From the NCBI RefSeq assembly GCF_017916325.1, contig NC_090169.1:1058001-1122000 (forward strand): 64,000 nucleotides of DNA, given 5' to 3'. The notes below the pieces were generated by a model. That model was not told the DNA's origin, did not search any database, and saw only the letters and a list, made by a program, of their open reading frames with translations. Positions 51,145 through 61,440 of the stretch are shown here, piece by piece. The position numbers and the translations under genes were made by a program. Numbering within the stretch: position 1 is the stretch's first letter; every line of letters begins with the position of its first letter. This DNA comes from Leishmania martiniquensis. Lineage: Eukaryota; Euglenozoa; Kinetoplastea; Trypanosomatida; Trypanosomatidae.

Positions 51145-53922
51145 TGATAGGGGGGTCAAGATGCGAACAAAAAAGAGTGTCTTCCTATCGTGGGTGCCGT
51201 CTCTGATCGGACCGAGCCCATTGTGTTTTGGTAAAGTCATCGAGTGCATTCTTTATTCTATTTTGTGTGTGAGGGCTGTGCAGGTTTCTTTTTCTTTTCG
51301 TACTGTTTTCTCCTTCATAGGGTAAACGTGCACCACTCGCCCAGACCATTCCGGGCCTTCGCTTCTTGTCCCTTTATGGGTACTTGCCGTCTGCAGCAAG
51401 CATTGCGGTGCCGTATTGAGGTTATCAAAAACCGCCTGCGCACCTTCCTGATGCACCTCTCTGCGTTTTTTTTTCTCCTCTTGAGCCTTCTTGACCTACG
51501 TCTCGTACATATTTCGCTCTGATGTTAAGCAGGACAGGGTGTGCACGTGCGCGTGAACCCGATACCTGTGCTTTGTGCGGATGTATATGTCTTTGTTCGG
51601 CTGCTGCATACCTTTTCTTTCACGTATCCTTTTTTCTTTTTTTTTTGTGTTCCTGTTCATGTTGCAGAGCTGGGGCCCTACTCGTTCATCTTTCCCTCTG
51701 CGACAAACGTACCCTCCGACATCGTATGACTCTACGCTGAACCTCTTTCGGTATCGTCGATGCCGGCGACCCACGTGCGCTGTTTTTACCTCTTCTTTTT
51801 GTTTGTTCGTGGTATATATATATATACAACCTCTTCTTTTCGCACGCACACGCGGGCGAGTCCCTCTCGTCTTCCATCAATGTTTTCGGCTGGATGAACT
51901 CGCACCCTTTTGTTTACGCCTCCTGACGAATGTTTATCTGTGATGCATCGCCGCCGTGGAGTCGGCGCGGCGCTCACCGTCAGTGACCCTCTAGCCCTCC
52001 TTCCACCTTCGACACCCATCCATACACACACACACACACAGTCCGCCCCCGTCTGCTCACTTTCTGCATTTCTGCACTGTGAAAATCGCCAAGCGTGGCA
52101 AGCCTTTAAAAAAGGAGAGAGGGAGGGGGCGTAGGGGTAGCAGAGACGCGCGATTGAGAAAAAAAAGAGGCGAAACACCTGTGAGTCCCTCTCGTATCTG
52201 AGCAAAGGCAAAGCAGAAACGATTTTACTGTGTTATCCACGCGCTGTCCCCACTGTAGTGTGTGTGCGTGTGCATCTGATGTGCTCTTTATTATTATGTA
52301 TTTTTGGTGTGTCTGTCTTTTAGGACCCGTCTTCTGCGTTTACTTGTTTGCCCCTCTTTTCTCTCTTGTCTTTTTTTCTTTTCGCACCGTTTGCTCCCCT
52401 CCCTCCCTCCCCCCTCTCATCTCTTTTTCCTTCATTTTCTTTCCCCCTTTTACCGGGTTACCGCCTGTCTCTTCTCTCGCCATGTTGCTCTCAGCGCTGT
52501 TTTCGTTTCGGTTTCTGTTGCGTGGTGTTTTCGCCGATGCCTCTCTCTCTCCCCCCTCTTTTGTTCTCATGAACTTGTCACCTCGTGTTGCTCTCGCTGT
52601 GTATGAGTGTAGACAATTTCTTTTTTTGTGCCTTCGATAGGAGGAAGGGGGGGGAAACGTATTCGCCATGGTAGGAACGGTTCCTCTATCGCCCTGCCTT
52701 GATGGCAGGAGCACTTTCGTCGAAGTGCCGAAGAAGGGGGCTTCATCCACAGGCAATAGCGGCCTCGTGCAACGAAGGAGGGCATCATCGATTCCACGCG
52801 CTACACCAGCGCACCCCTCTTTTGCCTTCTCTTTTCCTCCTCCTCCTCCCCTCTCCTCAGGTGCCCCACACCCTCTTCCGCCTTATCAGGAGCAGATGAC
52901 CGAGCGGGGCTGGGGAGGGGGAGAAACGTTAAAAAAAGGAAAGGAAAAGAGGACTTGAAAGGCATCGGTCAACATTGATGAGAGACATGAAGTAAAGGGG
53001 TCAATAGGAAACGAGAGAGCGCGCGCGTCGGGAGCGGAATGGCTTCGTGTTTGTCAACGCGCGCGCCTGAACGGGAACGAGCACTTTCTCAGGCTGTGTT
53101 GGCGGAGTTGCTTTTCTTTTACTCCGTCGGCTTTGCTTTTGGTTAGCTGCATATGTGTGGCCGTGATGGAGTGGAGGGTAGAGATGCAGATCTCATCCAT
53201 GATGGCCTCCCCTTCCCTTTCTATTCCCACGACTACCAACACGCACATATATATTTGTTTCTGCAATTTTCTTTTACCAGTCGTCCACTGACCTCTCTTT
53301 TGCTGCGCTTCTTCGCGTGTGTCCACCTTTGTGCTTTCGTCTCGTTTTTCGTTTCATGTTCGCTCTCCCACTTGACCGCCAAGAAGTGTCGGAGTGCTTC
53401 ATATTAGCTCTCTGGCGCGCACTCTCTCTTCATTTCAAGGAACGTCAAAAGAAGGTCGAATGGTTGGCGCCGACGGGGATAGCGACAGCCCTCACCAAAC
53501 GTGCGCTCAGGTGCGGGTCAGCGCTTAGACTACTTCCCTAAAAAAGCAAACGCGTCTGGGGCGGCTACGTAGACGGCTGCGGCATCTTCAGGCCGTATCA
53601 CCTCCTCTTTCCCTGGCCTTCTCTTCGACATTTCCACCATTTCCGATGACGATGCTGAGGATGTGAATGTTTTCTCAGCCCCCGCCCCTCTCCCTCCCTC
53701 TCCCTATCTCTTTTCCTTCTCTGTCTGGGACTTGCCGCTCTCGCGCCCGATGCTGCGCAACGAGGGGCTTTTTAGCTTTTCCTCGGTCGTGCCTCGGGGC
53801 TAGCGGGACAGCGTGACCTCGCGGCGCCTTCTCAGCTGCCCAAAGCAAAGAAAGGGTCGAGACTACCAGAGCACCAAAATCTGTGCGCCTCGTCAGCACA
53901 ACAGAGGAGGGAGAAGTCAAGG
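51145..53922. other. Right part of the gene desert
   Basis: No convincing gene. There is a T/A alternating run near 51813-51826, a CA run near 52024-52040, dense C/T tracts at 52340-52470 and 53680-53725, and a purine-rich patch at 52920-53030. A 96-codon frame (52668-52958) that begins after an acceptor-like AG is discussed as a finding. The C/T tract at 53680-53725 and AGs after it probably serve the Bud23 mRNA. Confidence 0.6.
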
Positions 53923-55191
53923 ATGCCGGCTCCACGTCCAGAGCTGGAGAACCCGCCAGAGGTGTTCTACAACGCCTCCGAGGCTCGCAAGTACACTGTG
54001 AGCACACGCGTGCGAAAGGTTCAACGTGACATGACCCTGCGCGCGCTGGAGCTGCTCAACTTACCAAAGGATGAGGCAGCAGCCGCCGCCGGTTTGAATT
54101 GCTCGGCTTTACTGCTTGACATCGGCAGTGGCAGCGGCTTGAGTGGAGACGTGCTGACGGAGCAGGGCCACGTCTGGATAGGGGTGGATATCAGCCGTGA
54201 TATGCTGCGCATCGCCAAGGAGGATGAACTAAATTACTACAACACTGGTGCGGCTCCGAAGGCAGCGGACGTGGAGGAGACGTTCTTGACGAGCAGTAGT
54301 AAGGCGCGCTTTGACACGAGTCACGTGAAATGGGGCCTCATCACTTCGGAAAATGACGAAGAAGAAGAGGCGAACGAATCGAGCGAGAGGCAAGGCGACG
54401 GCAGAAATGATGACGGCGCGTGTGGAGAGGAGCCCAGCGGTGCCGCAGCAAGTAGTGGCGTGCCCTCAGGGCCGCGCATGGTGGAGGTGCTGCTGGACGA
54501 CATTGGTTCCGGACTCCCGTTTCGTCCTGGCGCGTTTGATGGCTGCGTCTCCATCTCGGTGTTGCAGTGGCTGTGCCACAGCACCAAGAAGGGCGAAGTG
54601 CCACAGCGGCGCCTGGTGGCGCTGTTCCAGTCTCTCTACAACGCCCTCCGCCGCGGCGCGAAGGCCGTCTTTCAGTTTTACCCGAGCGACCCCGAGCAGG
54701 TGCACATGATTACGCGGGCCGCGATGAAGTGCGGCTTCAGCGGCGGCGTTGTCGTCGATTTTCCCCACTCGGCACGCGCCAAGAAGTACTATCTTGTGCT
54801 GCAGGCAGGTCAGGTGCAGGGAGGGTTCGTGCCGCCACCTGCCTTGACATGTGAGATGGCCGACGACGACGCCGAGGACAGCGAGGTGGACTCCGCGTAC
54901 GACGGCGAGGAGTCCTACGGCGGCGGAGAGGACAGCGACAGGAGCGACGAAGGACTTCACGGCGGGGAGAGTCGCAAGCGCATCCGCGTAGGAGGACGGG
55001 ACGCGCAGCATCACAGCAAACGCGCTCGAGCGTCTTCTGCGCACGGTCAGAAACGCCGTCGCAAGGACAACCGTCCTGTCACCGGCACGCGCGAGTGGGT
55101 GCTGCTCAAGAAAGAGGAGCGGCGCCGGCGAGGCTATCAGACCACCGCGGACTCCAAGTATACGATGCGGCAGCGTAAGCCGCGGTTTTGA
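53923..55191 (+). CDS. BUD23: Bud23-type 18S rRNA (guanine-N7) methyltransferase
   Basis: The 422-residue product is a clear Bud23/WBSCR22 family member. This SAM-dependent enzyme methylates a guanosine in the 18S rRNA decoding region (with Trm112) and is needed for 40S export. Matches to the family: start RPELENPPEVFYNASEARKY at 5-24; SAM motif I LLDIGSGSGLSG at 64-75; VGVDIS-like IGVDISRDML at 86-95; SGLPFRPGAFDGCVSISVLQ at 196-215 followed by WLCHSTKKGE; FSGGVVVDFPHSARAKKYYL at 272-291; and the hallmark end REWVLLKKEERRRRGYQ to RKPRF. The usual length is about 280. The excess comes from an acidic insertion at about 105-185 between motif I and the LDD strand, and an acidic-then-basic linker at about 312-385. 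The C-terminal basic tail is a likely nuclear or nucleolar signal. Confidence 0.95.
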   Translation: MPAPRPELENPPEVFYNASEARKYTVSTRVRKVQRDMTLRALELLNLPKDEAAAAAGLNCSALLLDIGSGSGLSGDVLTEQGHVWIGVDISRDMLRIAKEDELNYYNTGAAPKAADVEETFLTSSSKARFDTSHVKWGLITSENDEEEEANESSERQGDGRNDDGACGEEPSGAAASSGVPSGPRMVEVLLDDIGSGLPFRPGAFDGCVSISVLQWLCHSTKKGEVPQRRLVALFQSLYNALRRGAKAVFQFYPSDPEQVHMITRAAMKCGFSGGVVVDFPHSARAKKYYLVLQAGQVQGGFVPPPALTCEMADDDAEDSEVDSAYDGEESYGGGEDSDRSDEGLHGGESRKRIRVGGRDAQHHSKRARASSAHGQKRRRKDNRPVTGTREWVLLKKEERRRRGYQTTADSKYTMRQRKPRF

Positions 55192-55975
55192 GACGAGGGG
55201 GGCGATGATGAAGGGCTCCTCTGGTCAGCGGGTGGGTGGGTGAGGGGTCAGCTGCCCCGACGAATCGCCGTGAGAGGGTGTTTCCGCTGAATGAGCGGCT
55301 CTTCTAAGAATACTTTGTTTCTCATTGGTCGACATCATTCACTAGTGCTTCGCTACTTGTTCGTGTCATCAGTGAAGCACTTACGGATGTGCTTGGCTCT
55401 GCCATGCTGCCCGGAGTCTCTGCTCTTTCACAGGTTCGCATGTGTGTGTTTGTAAAACCGTCATGACCGACACTGAAACGTCACCTCGTTTAATTTAAGC
55501 GGCTTCTCCAGCCACGACACAGACACAAAAGCAACAGTACGACTTTGATGGTAGAGGTTTGCACAACAGGCACAGCGGCTGAGGAGGCCTGTCGTGGCAC
55601 ACGACGTGCTCTTCTGCCGTCATCGTGGCGTGTGCATCCGCTACGCCGACGAGCTCCTTCTCTCTCCTCTCCGCCCACGAGGCGTTTTTTTTCCCTTTCG
55701 TCTCGAGTCGGGCGTAACGGCACCGGTGGCTGCGCCATATATTTATTTTCTGCTTTCTCTACGCCCCTCTTTGGCCGCCTCGGATGAGTCTCGTTTTGCG
55801 CCGCTTAACAGCTACCCCGTCCGCCGTCAAACGCTCTCTCCAGCATACCAGGGAATATCCACACCCAGCTACACACACACACACAGGCCCCACTGGCGGT
55901 AAATTATTCGTGACGCTTCCGTGGGTTTCTCTCAACTCGCGTTTGCCTCCTACTCGCCCCCATTTCCTCTTTTCA
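55192..55975. other. Intergenic spacer
   Basis: No gene seen. A T/C tract at 55742-55775 and AGs between 55787 and 55886 are the acceptor candidates for the next gene. A CA run lies at about 55872-55886. Confidence 0.55.
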
Positions 55976-56851
55976 ATGAACCTCGACGACGGGCCCGATG
56001 AGGGCAGCATCGCAGAGCCTCTGCCACAGGAGCAGCTGACAATGCTGCTCAGTGTGCAGGACTTTCAGAGAAAGGTCGCTCAAGACCCGGTGAACCTCTG
56101 CTGTGTGATCGTGACCAGCACTCTGTGCCGCCATTGCGGCATTCGCCGCATCTTGTACCCAAGAGTACCTGGCCTCAACGCGAAGAGCAGCGAAAACGAA
56201 GACGGCGAAAGCGAGGACGAGGACGGTGAAGACACGTACGGCGATGAAGATGGATCGCAGGCCGACAGTGGCGCGGGGAGCAGTGCCCTCGCCGGCCATT
56301 TCTACCGCGACATTGTGCAGCACCTAGTCCGCAATAGAGACACAGCGCCTCAGCGCCGGAACGTGCGCTTCTTTCACGTGTGCGCATGTATGGAGGAGGA
56401 AACGTGTATCGACTTCTTCATTGCGGAGGACCCCGCGTACAGTTTGCTCAACAAGCAGCCCACCACGCAAGAGGTGGCGCTGCTGCACAAAAAGGCCCAT
56501 CAGCAGCTCACGGAGCTCCTGAACTTGCTAGAGGTGCACAGCACGCCAACAATGCGCTTCTTCCTTGCTGGGCAGTCGCTGCGTTATACAGCAATGCCAT
56601 CAGGCTGCAGCGGCGCAGCGGCGCTGACGAATGTGACCGCGGAGACCGATACTCTGCAGGCCACCGGAGCAAACTGGATCAAGTGGTCCCAAGTGTTGCA
56701 AAACGCGGTTGTGGTGCGCAACGAGGTGATGCGAGAGTACGACACAGAGGAGCGGGAGAAAGCGCGGGCTGCGCGGGCGGAGGCACGTCGACAGGCCCGA
56801 CTTCAGCGCAAAAAGCAGGCGATTGCGGACGAGGACGAAGAAGACGACTAG
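55976..56851 (+). CDS. Thioredoxin-fold protein with CRHC motif and acidic insertion
   Basis: The predicted product is 291 residues from the ATG at 55976 (355 if the ATG at 55784 is used). I prefer 55976 because acceptor-like AGs lie between the two and the extra 64 residues look like translated UTR. The thioredoxin-type layout is visible. A first helix and strand VNLCCVIVTSTLCRHC (39-54) ends in the CxxC-type motif CRHC at 51-54. An acidic insertion fills 72-102 (SENEDGESEDEDGEDTYGDE). A strand RRNVRFFHVCACMEE (128-141) follows, and then a cis-proline-type turn HSTPTMRFFLAGQSL at 188-202. A charged helix (about 250-282, EEREKARAARAEARRQARLQ) and an acidic end complete it. It is too elaborate for a housekeeping thioredoxin. 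Redox-active or purely structural use cannot be told from the sequence. Confidence 0.82.
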   Translation: MNLDDGPDEGSIAEPLPQEQLTMLLSVQDFQRKVAQDPVNLCCVIVTSTLCRHCGIRRILYPRVPGLNAKSSENEDGESEDEDGEDTYGDEDGSQADSGAGSSALAGHFYRDIVQHLVRNRDTAPQRRNVRFFHVCACMEEETCIDFFIAEDPAYSLLNKQPTTQEVALLHKKAHQQLTELLNLLEVHSTPTMRFFLAGQSLRYTAMPSGCSGAAALTNVTAETDTLQATGANWIKWSQVLQNAVVVRNEVMREYDTEEREKARAARAEARRQARLQRKKQAIADEDEEDD

Positions 56852-59468
56852 AGGACGCAGAACGTGCACAGATGGCAAGGGTGAGGGTGGGGTCGCGGCG
56901 ACGTAGTACGGCGACCGCAGACACTAAGGAGACCGCCTAGCTTGCCCCTCTCTCCTCAGCGAGCATCGAGGCCTACTCGCCTTTCCCTGTGAAGCTCGAC
57001 CTGCTCGCCTCGTTTGCAGGCGTCTGCTTTTTTTTCCTTTGCTCGTGTGTTTACCCATGAAGAACATGCCGTCTCGGCGTTGAAGAGGCCGAATGGCAGC
57101 AGATGTAGACTAGTTTGTATTCACGCAAAGTGTTTGGCCCCCACGTCAACGTGCTGGATGTTTTGCTGCCGTGAAGGTGGTGGTGTGGGCAACCCTGATG
57201 AAGAGCAAAAAAGAGAAAAACGGCCCCCAGTGTGGCGCATCATTCCCCAAAGGCCAGAGAAGAGGTATGCCAAGCGCGATACGCAAGGCGAACTGTACCG
57301 TGTGACGAATGCAAAACAGCAATAAGAAACCTCCTGTGCGGCAGCCCCTCCGCACTGTGTGCCGTCGACAGTTGCAGCGACGGCAGCTCGAAGTGAGGAG
57401 CGCCGACGATGATGGCAAGGCTTACAGCATCCACGATGCCGATGGGCATACCCGATCATAGCCTCAGCGCCAAGGGAACCGTGAGATTGTTTCGCCTGAC
57501 GTTTCGGACCCCTCCCCGCCATACACGTGAGGACCTCCCGGCTGTGTCGACATTCTGTAAGCCTGCATGATCAGGCCTTTTCGCAGTTTTGCTTGGACAC
57601 TCTCCAGGGCCTTCTCGACACGCGTATGCCGCACACCTTAGAGCACAAGAACCAGTTGCTTAGTACGAGCATCCGCGACTGGTCATGGTCAGAAACGCGG
57701 CATTGCACCACGTTTTTGCTGTTGGGAGCCTTTTTCAGAGGAAGGGGAGGGGTGAAGGGGGGGCGCCGTCTACAGTGAACGCTGTCTTCTCTCTTTTCTT
57801 TTCCACCACGGGCTGAAATCGCTTCTGATGCGCATGCGTTTGATCTTCGTGGCGGCAGCTTTGCAGTTCATCACTTGCGCTTTTCAACTTCGGTTCGCGT
57901 ATTTCTGTCGTTTTGGACTGCTTTGCTCCTTTTTTTCCTTGGTAGCCGGTGCGGTGACCGGGTGACAGGGCACGGCGACACCGCAGCGGGCGCGTGGTGC
58001 CTGAGGGCGCGGTGCCCACGCTCTGTGGGGGATGCCATGCGAGCCCCTATGCCCTACTGATCCCGAGCCGCTTGTGGTGACGACGAGGTGGAGGAGGGGA
58101 GTCTACAGCGTAAGAAACTCAAAGCGATGCGTCGGAGCGGCGCGCGGCCGTGAAGAGGCTCGCGTGAATCATGGAGCGAAGGAGGTATCGGCGCGACTGA
58201 AGCGCAAGCCGCGCGGCCCTCACTCTGCCCACCGCTGCCGAGGGGGCCTGAGCTGCCCCGAGAGGGGTGGACTCCGGTGGCGACCGGCACATGCAAGGGG
58301 GCTGCTGTGGGGCGGCCCGGGAGGCGGCATGCGCGTGTGGCCGGCACCCGAGACTGTGGGAGGCCGCGGCGGTGGGGCGGCGCTGACCCGCGCGCGGTAC
58401 GGCAGAAAAGGTGAGAGGCCGACCACAGAACAAAAAAAATGATCGAAGCCGTTCGGGAAACGGTTCTCCTCCTTTTTTTAACCATCTCTGCTGTTTGCCG
58501 ACCTTTTTCATTACCGGGGCGGGATAGGACTGCGCCTATATCACTGCCACCTTTTACCTCCTCGCCTCCTCGCCGTCCCACGCTACAGCGCCCATTTCCA
58601 CGAACAGACCCACAGGGACACGCATCCATTATACGCCTGGACACAACAATCAACGAGGGAAAGGGGGACCTCAACTTTTTTCGCCTCTATGATTCTCACA
58701 GACTTAGACAGTTACACCCACTCACCCACACAGACAGACACACGCAGAGACACGTGAAGGCATAAAGAAGCCCAATTAGCGGATTTGTTCCGCCGTTTTC
58801 CCTGTTTTTTCCCCTTTCAGGTTATCTCTTTTCTCTCTCCTGCTTCATCTCCTGTCCCCCCTCCTCACACCTCCCCTTCTTTGGCGTTCTCTTCTTTCAG
58901 TTCCCTTCTTTCAAGTTTCTTTTCAGTTTGTTCTTTCGCTGTCGGCTACTTTCGTTCGCCTCGTTTCTCTTAGCGAAACCGTTTGTCCTCCTTCCTATCT
59001 CTCTTTCTCTCTTTTCTGCCGCTGGCGGAGTCACCTCTGCGCTCACCGAGCTGCCCTTTATCCACGCCGTCTGTGGTCTTCCCTCTTTTCTTGCTGTGTG
59101 CTTGTCTTTCTCCTCTTCTGTTTCCTCCCAAAGCACGCCTGCCCCCCCCCCGACACAGACTCAGACAGACACACGTGCTTCTCCGACAGGGTCTTTTTGG
59201 GTGTGTGCTTTATTCGCACCCGTTGGATCATTACCGCTTCTCTTTTTTTTCCCATTCGCCGTTTTTTTTTTGGGCTACTGTTTCCTCTCTCACTGCCTTT
59301 TTTCCCGGTGCTTGAGGGGCAAAGGTTGGACGATCCAACGCACGACTACCAGTCCACGGCAGCTGCGCGGACCTCTGCGAAGAGGTCCTCTTGTCTCTAC
59401 GCTGGGGTGAAGCGGGAGAAAAAAACGGAACCAGTGCATGCCCTCCGCTCTCTTCACATGTGGCGCGG
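56852..59468. other. Intergenic spacer carrying repeat A copy 3
   Basis: No gene seen. A GC-rich block at 57330-57530 may be a decayed repeat. Family A copy 3 lies at 57895-58405. Dense C/T tracts follow at 58800-58930 and 59220-59310. An AG near 59316-59317 is a candidate acceptor for the 59469 gene. Confidence 0.6.
57895..58405 (-). mobile_element. SIDER-like interspersed repeat, family A, copy 3 (full length)
   Basis: 511 bp, from TCGCGTATTTCTGTCG to GGTACGGCAG. By eye it is identical over its full length to copy 4 (62948-63458). Near its left end is a run of seven T, so the minus strand ends in an A-rich segment, the expected polarity for a non-LTR retroposon. It lies downstream of the thioredoxin-like gene. 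Open frames inside (for example 58032-58442) are repeat-derived and appear in every copy. Confidence 0.78.
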
Positions 59469-60521
59469 ATGGTAAGACAACATCTTTCTCAAGTCCTTGT
59501 GCGCACTCCCCCAACGCGAGCCCGCGCCGAATCGCATTCTATTGATTCTGCGCCAGGCGGAGAGCATTTCCCTGGATTTGCGGTGATCGGTGCTGCCGCA
59601 GGCGATTCCTCGGCGGTGATAGCAGACGAAGCGTCTCGCTGCAAGCGTGTTCCTGCTTTACCGACCACGCCCAAGCGCGCAAAAGGGTGGAACGCTGCAG
59701 GGCAGCTGAGACGCGGCTCTTCGGGCTCTAGCGCGGTAGCGAATCTTCGCCGCGCGCGCGTGCGCTACGCGCGCCTACCGTCTGTGAGGGCACGGGGCAA
59801 TAGTGTTGGAGAGCGCAGCGACAATGCTCACCCTTTGCATCAGAGTCGGCGACCAATGAGTGCCACGGTAACTTGTGGGCTGCCGCGCATGCACTCCGTC
59901 CCATGTGAAGCGGTGCCAACGCCTGGAGACGGGCTGACGAGCGAAGACCTCCTCCTCCTCTGCGGTGTTCAGCCTGGGTCTTCAAAGGCGCTCTGGTACA
60001 CCACGATGCGCGCGCAGTTAGAGGCTCGCGCTCTCGTCAGCACAGCAGAGCACGGTGACAGGATTGACGCGACGACTGCGAAAAAGCTGAAACCAGGGGC
60101 TACTCCGCCACTTTCGTCAAACTTGCAAGCGACCCGGGCAAATCCTTGCTCTGAGCCTCTGGTGCTGCCCTCAAAGCTCTTTTGGCTGACAGGGCCATCC
60201 GAACGAAACCCCTTGTGGAACCTGCACAAAAAGGCTGCGGCACTGCCTGTTGCACGGCAAACTGAGAAGGTAGCATCAGCGAGCTCGAGTGATGACAGCG
60301 CTGGGGAAGTTAAGGAAGACGAACGCGAGGACGACGGTGCCAGCAGCCTTGGCACCCGCTCCACCTCCCTCAGTTCAGAAAAGGTCTCTAAAGCAAGTTC
60401 AAGAAAAGGGCCGCCTAATGCGCCTCCGCTGCCCTCTCTGAAGAAACTGCGGCTGTCACCAAAGCAACGACAACAACTGCATGTGTCTGTTCTCTCCCTC
60501 CAGGCCCTTGCCGGGGGGTGA
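59469..60521 (+). CDS. Hypothetical basic protein
   Basis: The product is 350 residues from the ATG at 59469; the open frame itself starts at a TTG (59391). No family is recognised. The first roughly 120 residues are basic and Arg/Ser/Ala-rich (RRARVRYARLPSVRARGN). A more ordered-looking part at about 150-240 includes TSEDLLLLCGVQPGSSKALW and KLFWLTGPSERNPLWNLHKK, with several Trp and Leu residues that could be conserved. An acidic Ser-rich segment (SSSDDSAGEVKEDEREDDGA) follows, then a basic end with PPLPSLKKLRLSPKQRQQLH. No signal peptide or membrane span is seen. Repeat B copy 2 begins about 90 bp after its stop, and the gene lies between two directly repeated identical family A copies. 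Confidence 0.7.
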   Translation: MVRQHLSQVLVRTPPTRARAESHSIDSAPGGEHFPGFAVIGAAAGDSSAVIADEASRCKRVPALPTTPKRAKGWNAAGQLRRGSSGSSAVANLRRARVRYARLPSVRARGNSVGERSDNAHPLHQSRRPMSATVTCGLPRMHSVPCEAVPTPGDGLTSEDLLLLCGVQPGSSKALWYTTMRAQLEARALVSTAEHGDRIDATTAKKLKPGATPPLSSNLQATRANPCSEPLVLPSKLFWLTGPSERNPLWNLHKKAAALPVARQTEKVASASSSDDSAGEVKEDEREDDGASSLGTRSTSLSSEKVSKASSRKGPPNAPPLPSLKKLRLSPKQRQQLHVSVLSLQALAGG

Positions 60522-60608
60522 CGCCCACAAAAAATGTTTTTCTGTTCACCTGTGCTTCAAGCGCCTCTTCTAATGGTCGGGCCCGCCTGCACGCGGTGTC
60601 TGCGTTGT

Positions 60609-61083
60609 GCAGCGCCCCTTCCTCGGCGGGAGGCTACACGCAGCCTGCCGTCCCCCAGCGGGTGCAATTGGTGCGGGTGCATCGAGGCGATCGGCACTCC
60701 CCCCTCTCCCCCCGGCGTGTGGTGCGCGTGCGGGCAGTGAGGGAGAGGGCGACCGCCACTCGTGAGTGCGGAGGGGCAGGGGACCGACTCGTTGGTGACG
60801 ATGCAGCAATAGAAGTCAGGGTGACGCCCGGGAGCGGCCACGGTGCAGGTCGTGGAGCCGGACCGTGGACGCGTGTCTCTTGGGTGACGGCATGCCGTGC
60901 AGCGGAGTTGGCGTGGCGCCGATGACGCAGGAGGCAGCCGCTGAAGGGGACGGGGAAGTAGAGGCGTAGCCCGTTAGGCGCACGACCTGCTTTGACAGCC
61001 AACGGTTCGCTCTAGACGGCCTGGACGCAGGTGTACCGCGCGCGAGAGGGGCGGGGGGAAGGAAGAGGAGCACGTGTGCTGTT
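60609..61083 (+). mobile_element. SIDER-like interspersed repeat, family B, copy 2
   Basis: 475 bp, by eye identical to 16281-16755 in the same orientation, 44.3 kb away. It starts about 90 bp after the stop of the 59469 gene, so it occupies the proximal 3'UTR of that mRNA. Frames inside it (60518-60925, 60634-61002) reproduce those in copy 1 and are not genes. Confidence 0.78.
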
Positions 61084-61440
61084 TACTTGGACATGTTGGA
61101 GGTGCCGCGGAAGAATCGGAAACCGGAAAAAATTAGAAAACAGTGAAATGGACCTTAATCGTTTACGAAAGAAACACTGTTGCTGAGCTTTATGATTGTA
61201 TATGCCATCACGCCGCGCTTTTCAGTTGATAGCGAAGATTAGATGAAGAGACGTGATGACTCGGGAGGCTAAGGCACGGAGAGGTAGAAAGGGATGGAGG
61301 CGGGCACCGCTTTGCCCGCGACTTGTGCAGATCAGCGTCGCTGGGCGGTCGAGTTTCGGCATCCTCTTGACGTTGTCTCACGCGATACTGCTCGTCTGCT
61401 TTTTATTGTTGTCGCCGGGCATTTGTTTTTCTCTTTCAGG

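Noticed and set aside
50777..51325. 182-codon frame, also seen at 58032-58442 and 63085-63477
   Set aside because: The same translation appears in every family A copy and runs into different unique sequence at each site, so it is repeat-derived and not a gene family.
60518..60925. 135-codon frame in repeat B, matching part of 16115-16597
   Set aside because: Identical translation arises because the DNA repeat is identical. The start lies in unrelated unique sequence at each locus.
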